Below, piece after piece: positions 7,306 to 13,547 of a DNA stretch of 18,680 nucleotides (positions are counted from its first letter, which is position 1; every line of letters starts with the position of its first letter). Location: contig JAITDK010000226.1 of NCBI GenBank assembly GCA_031282605.1, forward strand, positions 1 through 18,680. Reading direction: 5' to 3'. The notes under the pieces were generated by a model. It was not told the origin of the DNA. It did not search any database and was given only the letters and a program-made list of their open reading frames with translations. A program made the translations under genes and the position numbers. The stretch comes from Oscillospiraceae bacterium. Its GTDB lineage: Bacteria; Bacillota; Clostridia; Christensenellales; Aristaeellaceae.

Positions 7306-8667
7306 TTACTTGTCGTCGCCCTCGTCGGGGAAGAGATTGTTTAGCGTATCTCGAATGGCGTTACGGGCTTGCTTGCTCACGTTCTGGCTTAGGTTGATGC
7401 CTTGGCGAACGGCATTGGACACCTCGCGCTGGACGTTCTCCAGTACCTCGTTCGCGTCTTCTGGCCAATCCCAATTCACCTGCCATGGCCTGCCCTTGTG
7501 GTCGTCGTCGCTTCGCGGCTGTTCGGGCCTGTAATTCCAGGCCTTGCCCTCGACGGCGTGCATGACATAGTCGTCTATCACCGAACGCGGCAGGAACGGC
7601 GCCAGTTTGCGCAGCAGGTCAATATCGGGAATTTTGCCACGCGAGGCAATCTGCAGCAGGCGCGCCAGCTCGCTTCGATTCAGGAACGGCGCGAGTCTGA
7701 CCAACTCGTTCAAGTCGATGTTCTTCTGATCGGCGACGGATTCGATGATCTCGCTGAGCGCGTCCTTACCCAGGAACGGCGCGAGTCTGCGCAGCGCCTT
7801 CCAGTCGGGATTCTTGCCCGTGACGGTGAGGCGGGCCAGTTCGCTCATGGTGCTACGGCTGACGAACGGCGCGATCCTGTGCAGCTTATCCCAGTCGGGG
7901 CGCTCGCCCTCGCAGGCCTTGCGCGCCAGCACATCCAACGTTTCATGGCTGATGAACGGCGCGAGCGCGATAACCTGATCCCATGGATCACGCGGTTTGG
8001 CGCGATTGTCTATGCCGCCGTCGGAGTCATCTTCGTTATCGTCATCGTCGTCATCGTCATCGTCGTCATCGTCGTCGTCTTCTTCGTCATCGTCGTCATC
8101 GTCGTATTCGTCTTCATCTTCATCATCGTCATGATAGGAGACGTGAATCCCGGCGACAGGTTTCACGGGCTTCAGCGGCGCTGTGGGTTCTAGCGGCGCT
8201 GTGGGCTCCAGCGGAGCTGTGGGTTCCAGCGGCGCTGTGGGCTCCAGCGGTGCTGTGGGCTCCAGCGGTGCTGTAGGTTCCAACGGTGCTGTGGGTTCCA
8301 GCGGAGCTGTGGGCTCCAGCGGGCTGATGGGTTCAACGGCGGATTCTTCGGCGTCCTCGGGCAGTTCGCCGCCGTAGAGTAACAGTTCGACCGTAGTGCC
8401 CAATGCCTGGCTTAGCGGGATCCATTGTGACGCGTCGGGCAGCGAGTCGCCGCGTTCCCAATTCGATACGGCCTGCGGGCTGACGGACAGCGATTCGGCC
8501 AGCCTGCCTTGAGTGAGTCCCATCGCCTTGCGCAGACGCTGGATATACGAGCCTATTTTCTCCATCTGCAGATGCACAGCTTCCAACTCCTTCCGTAGCA
8601 GTTCCCGCCGTACGCTCAGCGCGGACGCGCGCTTTTCATGGTTATGGTGATGATGGCTGATCTTCAT
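7306..8667 (-). CDS. XRE-family regulator with His-rich start, Pro repeats, Asp tract and 30-residue LAPF repeats
   Basis: Predicted cytoplasmic DNA-binding protein of 453 residues with a mosaic layout. Residues 5-10 are HHHHNH. A helical segment (about 15-40) leads into a Cro/C1-type HTH at about 38-97 (QAVSNWERGDSLPD is its recognition part). Eight PLEPTA copies follow (about 116-163), then a stretch of 35 residues that is almost all Asp/Glu (180-214). Next come five repeats spaced exactly 30 residues apart, each starting LAPF or IAPF (at 235, 265, 295, 325, 355), and a final amphipathic segment (about 405-445). ATG chosen because AAGGAGG lies eight bases upstream. It is followed after 12 bases by a second XRE gene. 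The His and Asp tracts could bind divalent metal, which is inference. I know no characterised protein with this exact layout. Confidence 0.9.
   Translation of the reverse strand: MKISHHHHNHEKRASALSVRRELLRKELEAVHLQMEKIGSYIQRLRKAMGLTQGRLAESLSVSPQAVSNWERGDSLPDASQWIPLSQALGTTVELLLYGGELPEDAEESAVEPISPLEPTAPLEPTAPLEPTAPLEPTAPLEPTAPLEPTAPLEPTAPLEPTAPLKPVKPVAGIHVSYHDDDEDEDEYDDDDDDEEDDDDDDDDDDDDDDNEDDSDGGIDNRAKPRDPWDQVIALAPFISHETLDVLARKACEGERPDWDKLHRIAPFVSRSTMSELARLTVTGKNPDWKALRRLAPFLGKDALSEIIESVADQKNIDLNELVRLAPFLNRSELARLLQIASRGKIPDIDLLRKLAPFLPRSVIDDYVMHAVEGKAWNYRPEQPRSDDDHKGRPWQVNWDWPEDANEVLENVQREVSNAVRQGINLSQNVSKQARNAIRDTLNNLFPDEGDDK
8026..8130 (-). repeat. GAC/GAT tract encoding a poly-aspartate stretch
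   Basis: A 105-base low-complexity run of GAT/GAC codons with a few Glu, Asn, Tyr and Ser codons. It encodes residues 180-214 of the first XRE protein. Mixed GAT and GAC use limits slippage and suggests the acidic charge itself is maintained. Confidence 0.85.
8174..8317. repeat. Eight tandem 18-bp units inside the XRE gene
   Basis: Eight consecutive 18-base units of the form AGCGG-N-GCTGTGGG-Y-TCC (plus strand), differing mostly at silent positions, encode PLEPTA on the minus strand. Flanking half-matching units suggest past expansion and decay. Unit length is a multiple of three, so copy-number change would keep the reading frame. Confidence 0.9.
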
Positions 8668-8703
8668 AGCGTTACCTCCTTGCCGAATTGAATCGACATG
8701 GAT

Positions 8704-8732
8704 AGTGTATCCAGAACCATGTTAATCCGCAA
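8704..8732 (-). promoter_or_regulatory. Candidate promoter of the XRE pair
   Basis: Minus-strand TTGCGG (8727-8732) and TACACT (8704-8709) lie 17 bases apart, about 37 bases before the start codon of the first XRE gene. The match to consensus is moderate. Confidence 0.45.
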
Positions 8733-8789
8733 TGAAGCCGCGCTTGAATCCGGTACAGCCGTGGTTGAATATGATAATGCCGGTATATC

Positions 8790-8815
8790 CCGCGCGGGAA
8801 AATATTCCAGCGCGG
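8790..8815 (-). terminator. Stem-loop after the MBL lipoprotein gene
   Basis: CCGCGC pairs with GCGCGG, and an inner GGAA/TTCC stem closes a short loop, beginning within three bases of the stop codon on the minus strand. No T-run follows, so termination strength is uncertain. Confidence 0.45.
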
Positions 8816-8817
8816 CT

Positions 8818-9696
8818 TTACTCCGCGGCAACGGTGATCGTTTCGCCGTCTGAATGGATGTGGATGTCGCCGTCGACGTCGGTTCGGTAGACAGCCGCGC
8901 CTATGGATTTCAAACGTGACAGCGTGGACGGCGCGGGCAGCGCGTCGCTATCCTTGCCGTCCGCGCGTTCGCCCGTCGATATGACGGCTATCGATGGGTT
9001 GACGGCCGCGAGGAACGCCTCGCCCGTTGATTTATCTGAACCGTGATGCGCGACCTTGAGCACGTCCGCGCGTAAATCATCATAAACCGACAGCATCTCA
9101 TTCTCGCTGACGGACTGCGCGTCGGCCTCCAACAATATACGCTTGGAGCCGTGGGTGATCATCAATACGAGCGACGCTTCATTCTCGCTGTTCAACTCAA
9201 GCGCCGCTTTACCTGGCGCTATCACGTGTACGCCGGCATCGCCAAGCATCCATGAGTCGCCTGATCGGACGGTGCTTGACGGCGTACCCGTCTGTGATAA
9301 CGCGTCGCGCATCGCGCGCGAGGGCTTGTTATCCAAACGCATCGGCGGCTCGTACAGGCGGCGCGTGGGTATCGCGCGTATCGCCGCCGACATGCCGCCG
9401 ATGTGATCCTTGTCCGGATGCGTCGCCACCGCGCATGTCAGCGAGTCGATGTTCAGCGCGCGCATGGCGGCCGTTACGTATCCCGACGTCTCCTCCAATC
9501 CCGCGTCAACGAGCATCCATTGCCCGCCGCAGCCAACGATTATCGCGTCCGCCTTGCCCACGTTGAGGACATATACGTCCAGCGGCGCAAGCGCGTTCGG
9601 CTGCGGCGAGCAGGCGGCGAGGCACAGGATCAACGCAAGCGACAATGCCAGCGCGGCGAGCGATCCAAGCCGCCTCGGTGGATGGGGGATGCTCAC
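8818..9696 (-). CDS. Lipoprotein with ComEC/Rec2-like metallo-beta-lactamase fold
   Basis: Predicted lipid-anchored extracytoplasmic metal hydrolase of 292 residues. A signal sequence (residues 1-28) ends in the lipobox LAAC with C29. The domain resembles the detached C-terminal hydrolase of ComEC: VYVLNVGKADAIIV (41-54), MLVDAG (61-66), the metal-binding THPDKDHIGG (92-101), LLEADAQ (188-194) and VAHHGSDKST (215-224). The frame stays open upstream to 10122, but that part is antiparallel-free shadow of mgtA. The GTG at 9696 is preferred because it overlaps the mgtA stop (GTGA), has GGGGAG just upstream, and puts the signal peptide at the N-terminus. Relatives are thought to act on nucleic acid or phosphoester substrates; the function here and the link to magnesium transport are unknown. 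Confidence 0.85.
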   Translation of the reverse strand: MSIPHPPRRLGSLAALALSLALILCLAACSPQPNALAPLDVYVLNVGKADAIIVGCGGQWMLVDAGLEETSGYVTAAMRALNIDSLTCAVATHPDKDHIGGMSAAIRAIPTRRLYEPPMRLDNKPSRAMRDALSQTGTPSSTVRSGDSWMLGDAGVHVIAPGKAALELNSENEASLVLMITHGSKRILLEADAQSVSENEMLSVYDDLRADVLKVAHHGSDKSTGEAFLAAVNPSIAVISTGERADGKDSDALPAPSTLSRLKSIGAAVYRTDVDGDIHIHSDGETITVAAE

Positions 9697-12494
9697 AGCA
9701 GCTCCCCGTACCGCCTGATGAATACCCTCTTGAGCAGCGTGACCAGCGCCATGTAGCCCAGTACAGTAGCGGCCAGTATCGGGAAGAACAGTCCCGGCAG
9801 CGCGCTCATGTCGATCCAGCGCCCGACTATCGTGTAGGGAATCAGCGTTCCGACCGCCACCCCTACCATGGTCATGGCCGTAACCTTCCAACTGGCGCGC
9901 GACCGCAAGAACGGTATCTTCGGCGAGCGGATCATGTGCACGACGAGTGTCTGACTCCACAGCGATTCCACGAACCATCCAGTATGGAACAACGCCATGA
10001 ACCCGGCCTGAGACTCCGCGCCCAGCGCGTGGAATTGACCGCCAAACACGCTTGGGCATACCGCGAAGTACATCAGCAGGTAAGTGGTAATGTCGAACAC
10101 CGAGGACGCGGGTCCGATCCACAGCATGAACTTACTGATCGAGGATGGATCCCAGCGGCGCGGTATGCGAAGATACTCGGCGTCAACGTTGTCAAACGGG
10201 ATGGCTATGCAGGATATATCGTAAAGAAGGTTCAGCGTCAGTATCTGTATGGGCAGCATAGGCAGGAACGGCAGGCACGCGCTCGCCGCCAGCACGGAGA
10301 GCATGTTGCCGAAGTTGCTGGACGCGGTCATCTTGATATACTTGATCGTATTCGCGTATGTCTTGCGGCCTTCGATCACGCCCTGTTCAAGCACCATCAG
10401 ATCCTTTTCCAGCAGTATGATGTTCGCGGATTCCTTCGCGATATCCACAGCGTTGTCAACGGATATGCCGACGTCGGCTTCTTTCAGAGCGGCCGCGTCG
10501 TTTATGCCGTCGCCCATGTAGCCGACGGTGTGCCCGTTTCGGCGCAGCGCGGCCACTATGCGCACCTTCTGGGCGGGCGAGAGTTTCGCGAATACGGTCG
10601 TGCGCTCGACCTCTTTGGCCAGCGCCGCGTCATCCAGTTCTTCGACCTCGGAGCCGAGCAGGATGTGATCTACCGGCAAGCCGACCTGGCGGCACACGCA
10701 GCGCGTTACGGAATCATTATCGCCTGTTAGTATCTTTACGCCTACGCCGTACTCCGAAAGCGCGTGGATAGCCTGCGCCGTGCTCGCCTTGGGCGGGTCA
10801 AGGAACGCGAGGTAACCCATCAGCACCATGTCGGCCTCGTCCGCCACTGAGAACGCGCCGATGGGGGATGGGTTGCTCTTCTGCGAGATACCCAGCACGC
10901 GCAGGCCGTCCATGTTAAGTTTGGCGACGGTATCGCGTATCTCCTGCTTCAGTTCATCAGTCAGCGGCACAACCTCGCCGCGGTACTCGGCAAATCGGCT
11001 GACCTGCAGCATCTCCTCTATGGCGCCCTTGCAGATCAGCTGGGTCTTGCCGTTCGCGACGACCACGCTCATACGCCGTCGGTTGAAGTCGAAGGGTATC
11101 TCGTCTACCTTGCGGTAGTTATGCCACGCCTCCACCAGGGATCTCTCGGTGGCGTACTTGATTATGGCTATGTCCATAAGGTTTTTTAGCCCAGTCTGGT
11201 AGTAGCTGTTCAGATACGCGTGGCGAAGGACGCGCTCGTCCTCGTTGCCGTGGACGTCCATCGACTTGAGCAGCGTAACGCGATCCTGGGTCAGCGTGCC
11301 CGTCTTGTCGGTGCACAGTATGTCCATCGCGCCGAAGTTCTGGATGGAGTTGAGATCCTTTACGATGACCTTCTTCTTGGACATCGCGGACGCGCCCTTG
11401 GACAGGTTTGCGGATACGATCATCGGCAGCATCTCGGGCGTCAGTCCGACGGCCACGGACAGCGCGAACAGCGAGGCCTCCATCCAGTCGCCCTTCGTGA
11501 AGCCATTGACGAACAGCACGACGGGCACCATAACCATCATGAACCGTATCAGCACCCACGACACGCCGTTGACGCCTTTCTCAAAGGCGGTCGGTTCCTT
11601 CTTGGCGCGCAGACGCTGCGCAATCCCGCCGAACACGGTATCGTCGCCGACCGCGACGACCAGCGCCATGGCCGATCCGGATATGACGTTGCTGCCCATG
11701 AACGCTAGGTTGTTGTAATCAAGAGGATTCTTGCTTAAGGAATTATCGTCGTTATATTTGTGCGCGTACTTCTCGACAGGCTCGCTCTCGCCGGTCAGCG
11801 AGGCTTGGCTGACGAACAAGTCCTTCGCGGAGAGTATGCGCACGTCGGCGGGCACCATGTCCCCGGCGGCGAGGTAGAGAATATCGCCCGCGACGATCTC
11901 GTCGATAGGGATTTCATTGCGGTCGTCGGAACGAGCGGTGCGCGGTTCGCCGGAGCGATCCCCGTGTCCATCGTCATCTTTTGAATTTTCTTCCGTAAAT
12001 CCATACGACCGCTGCACCGCGATGGTGGTCTCGACCATCTCGGAGAGCTTTTCGGCGGCGCGACCGCTCCTTAACTCTTGAACGAACCGCAGCAGTCCGC
12101 TGACCGTGATCATCGTCATGATAATGACGACAGCGCTGGGATCGCGTGTTCCGGGCTTCGCGGCGATCACATCCGTCGTCAATGAAATGGCGGCCAACAC
12201 AAACAGCACAACGGTAAACGGGTTCACGAACGCCCCGAATACCTTGTGCGCCATGGTTTCCTTCTTTGCCTTGGTTAGTTTGTTCGGGCCGTAATACTCG
12301 CGCATCCGCTCGGCCATGTCCTCATCGTAGCCGTGGATGTCGGTCTCGAAGTAATCGAACAGATCGTCCTGATTCTTCGTAGCGGACAGCAGCAAACGCT
12401 CACGGGCACGCACGGCGCCCGGCGTCGGTGTCAGGGCGTTAGAATCGGACGCGCGGGACAGCCCGCGCAGGAGATCGCGGCCAAATAAACGCAT
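9693..12494 (-). CDS. mgtA: Magnesium-translocating P-type ATPase
   Basis: ATP-driven importer of Mg2+ in the cytoplasmic membrane, P3B-type ATPase of 933 residues, slightly longer than enterobacterial MgtA. Visible motifs: actuator TGES (234-237), membrane helix 4 motif GLTPEMLP (350-357) typical of MgtA/MgtB, phosphorylation site DKTGTLT (396-402), FDFNRRRMSV and KGA in the nucleotide domain (468-477, 489-491), TGDN (590-593) and GDGINDA (661-667). An acidic insertion at about 166-194, rich in Asp, Lys and Arg, lies in the actuator domain. ATG at 12494 is preceded by AGGAAGGGGG about ten bases away. Upstream is a leader ORF that overlaps this start, so expression is probably controlled through leader translation. 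The stop overlaps the next gene start. Confidence 0.96.
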   Translation of the reverse strand: MRLFGRDLLRGLSRASDSNALTPTPGAVRARERLLLSATKNQDDLFDYFETDIHGYDEDMAERMREYYGPNKLTKAKKETMAHKVFGAFVNPFTVVLFVLAAISLTTDVIAAKPGTRDPSAVVIIMTMITVSGLLRFVQELRSGRAAEKLSEMVETTIAVQRSYGFTEENSKDDDGHGDRSGEPRTARSDDRNEIPIDEIVAGDILYLAAGDMVPADVRILSAKDLFVSQASLTGESEPVEKYAHKYNDDNSLSKNPLDYNNLAFMGSNVISGSAMALVVAVGDDTVFGGIAQRLRAKKEPTAFEKGVNGVSWVLIRFMMVMVPVVLFVNGFTKGDWMEASLFALSVAVGLTPEMLPMIVSANLSKGASAMSKKKVIVKDLNSIQNFGAMDILCTDKTGTLTQDRVTLLKSMDVHGNEDERVLRHAYLNSYYQTGLKNLMDIAIIKYATERSLVEAWHNYRKVDEIPFDFNRRRMSVVVANGKTQLICKGAIEEMLQVSRFAEYRGEVVPLTDELKQEIRDTVAKLNMDGLRVLGISQKSNPSPIGAFSVADEADMVLMGYLAFLDPPKASTAQAIHALSEYGVGVKILTGDNDSVTRCVCRQVGLPVDHILLGSEVEELDDAALAKEVERTTVFAKLSPAQKVRIVAALRRNGHTVGYMGDGINDAAALKEADVGISVDNAVDIAKESANIILLEKDLMVLEQGVIEGRKTYANTIKYIKMTASSNFGNMLSVLAASACLPFLPMLPIQILTLNLLYDISCIAIPFDNVDAEYLRIPRRWDPSSISKFMLWIGPASSVFDITTYLLMYFAVCPSVFGGQFHALGAESQAGFMALFHTGWFVESLWSQTLVVHMIRSPKIPFLRSRASWKVTAMTMVGVAVGTLIPYTIVGRWIDMSALPGLFFPILAATVLGYMALVTLLKRVFIRRYGELL

Positions 12495-12574
12495 CGATGA
12501 TGCGCCCCCTTCCTACACAGCGGTGTGCGAGGTCGTTGCGGTACTTCGGGACTTCGACTGTCGGATAGGTCCAT
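12431..12574 (-). CDS. Predicted proline/acid-rich leader peptide ORF of mgtA
   Basis: A 47-codon ORF between the mgtA promoter and mgtA. ATG 12574 has a much stronger ribosome binding site (AAAAGGAGG, eight bases away) than mgtA itself. The peptide starts MDLSDSRSPEVPQRPRTPL, with acidic residues at 2, 5 and 10 and proline at 9, 12, 15 and 18. Its codons 20-24 cover the mgtA ribosome binding site, and it overlaps the mgtA coding region by 64 bases in another frame. In enterobacteria the Asp/Pro-rich MgtL peptide destabilises ribosomes at low Mg2+ and so switches mgtA on; a comparable role is inferred here from position and composition, not from sequence identity. The functional part may be only the first 20 or so codons. 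Confidence 0.6.
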   Translation of the reverse strand: MDLSDSRSPEVPQRPRTPLCRKGAHHRCVYLAAISCAGCPARPILTP

Positions 12575-12614
12575 GCCTCGCACCTCCTTTTCTGGTTGGA
12601 AGGAACAAGAAACC

Positions 12615-12633
12615 GGCGGCAACGTTTACCGCC
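12615..12633 (-). promoter_or_regulatory. Hairpin at the 5' end of the mgtA leader transcript
   Basis: GGCGGTAAACGTTGCCGCC folds into an eight-pair stem with a three-base loop. It starts at or next to the predicted transcription start. The following GGTTTCTTGTT is T-rich, so it could be either a 5' stabilising hairpin or a weak early terminator. Confidence 0.55.
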
Positions 12634-12639
12634 TCCGTT

Positions 12640-12668
12640 ACTATATGCCTAAAGGCGGGTATTGTCAA
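12640..12668 (-). promoter_or_regulatory. Promoter of mgtA
   Basis: Minus-strand TTGACA (12663-12668, perfect) and TATAGT (12640-12645) are separated by exactly 17 bases. This predicts a transcript start near 12633, with a leader of about 140 bases before mgtA. Confidence 0.8.
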
Positions 12669-12754
12669 TAATGTTTATCGTGGTTTACAGCCCTAGTCCT
12701 CAGGAACTGGCGAAAGAGATATTCGGCGTTGGACTATTCTGACGCAAGCGATAC

Positions 12755-13282
12755 TCACCGAGCAATCTCAATCGAATCATAGAACCGGTACTGCAGTTCG
12801 TAATCCTCGTCGGTCAGCGGACCGTTGTTGCGCACGATCGCGGCGTACTCGATCCAGCCGTCGGCGCCGATTGTTATGATGTGATCCTGCTGGCCATACT
12901 CGTCATACATGATTATGTACGCGAATTCCTCGTCGGTCACTGCGTCCGTTTCGGCGACGATCTTGGCGGCGACTCCCAACGCGTCCGTGTCAAAGCGCAT
13001 CTCCGCCAGCAGCGATGGCAGGTTGTCTTCCGATACGCTCGCCAGATCCAGCCATTCAAATCCCGAGCAATATGACACGGCGAACATGAGGCTGAGGTTT
13101 CCGTCGGCGCTTAGCAGCATCAACTGAAGCGAACGGGATTCATAGTCAAAGTCCTCGATCGTGGTGAATCCGATCGGCGGATTGTAACTTATGATATCCA
13201 ATGCCAGGGCGCCAGTGGCCGATAACAATACTGATATCATGATAACCAGCGGACAGACGACTACCCGTGCGACCTTATACAC
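12755..13282 (-). CDS. Secreted or membrane-anchored hypothetical protein
   Basis: I do not recognise this 175-residue protein. It has a typical signal peptide: VYKVARVVVCPLVIMISVLL with a likely cleavage after TGALA (about residue 27), so it acts outside the cytoplasm. The mature part is acidic and mixed alpha/beta in appearance, without obvious metal or catalytic motifs; it ends in an aromatic-rich stretch around LTDEDYELQYRFYDSIE. A GTG at 13282 was chosen because GGGGG lies eight bases upstream and it places the signal peptide at the N-terminus; the frame is open to 13417, but that extension has no ribosome binding site. It lies between the heat-shock operon and the mgtA unit, with its own upstream region, and is probably transcribed alone. 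A TATAAT sequence at 13371-13376 might belong to its promoter, but no good -35 accompanies it. Confidence 0.7.
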   Translation of the reverse strand: MYKVARVVVCPLVIMISVLLSATGALALDIISYNPPIGFTTIEDFDYESRSLQLMLLSADGNLSLMFAVSYCSGFEWLDLASVSEDNLPSLLAEMRFDTDALGVAAKIVAETDAVTDEEFAYIIMYDEYGQQDHIITIGADGWIEYAAIVRNNGPLTDEDYELQYRFYDSIEIAR

Positions 13283-13476
13283 TTGGTTATCCCCCTTTGC
13301 ATATATACTCGTGCCGCTAAGAACTCCCCGTCTTCGCGCGTTTGTGGATATTTTTAGCGTACGGATTATAGACGCGTTAAAAAAGGATAAGTATCCCTCT
13401 GAATGCGATTCTTGCATGTTTGAACGTTTTTAATTGAGTTCGGTTGGACTAACCCATCTATCCCCGCAGACGACAG

Positions 13477-13514
13477 CTCACCCCCTCCGCCGCCGCGGCG
13501 ATAGAGGGGGTGAG
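13477..13514. terminator. Large GC-rich palindrome after clpC
   Basis: CTCACCCCCTC pairs perfectly with GAGGGGGTGAG, and inside it CGCCG pairs with CGGCG around CCG, with a three-base ATA bulge. It lies 33 bases after the clpC stop. There is no T-run on either strand, so it may be a terminator core or a member of a dispersed intergenic palindrome family of the kind seen in many Clostridia genomes. The rest of the 13283-13547 gap shows only AT-rich sequence near 13370-13435. Confidence 0.6.
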
Positions 13515-13547
13515 GGATATGAGCGCGCCCCGTGGTTAACTAGGAAT

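Noticed and set aside
8174..8317. CRISPR-like or intergenic repeat array
   Set aside because: Units are adjacent without spacers, only 18 bases long and translate as PLEPTA in a real gene.
9697..10122. N-terminal extension of the MBL lipoprotein frame
   Set aside because: It lies wholly inside mgtA in another frame, has Arg/His-rich shadow composition, and would bury the signal peptide and lipobox in mid-protein.
9645..10730. Long plus-strand open frame opposite mgtA
   Set aside because: It is antisense to conserved mgtA sequence, rich in Arg/His/Gln as expected for a shadow frame in GC-rich DNA, and has no recognisable domain.
12575..12622. Longer version of the mgtA leader ORF starting at a TTG at 12622
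   Set aside because: This start lies within the 5' hairpin with no ribosome binding site, while the ATG at 12574 has a near-perfect one.
12495..12640. M-box or other Mg2+ riboswitch upstream of mgtA
   Set aside because: The leader is only about 140 bases, lacks the conserved M-box segments I know, and is mostly occupied by the leader ORF.
13283..13417. Upstream extension of the secreted hypothetical protein
   Set aside because: The ATG at 13417 has no ribosome binding site and the extension would hide the signal peptide; the GTG at 13282 fits better.
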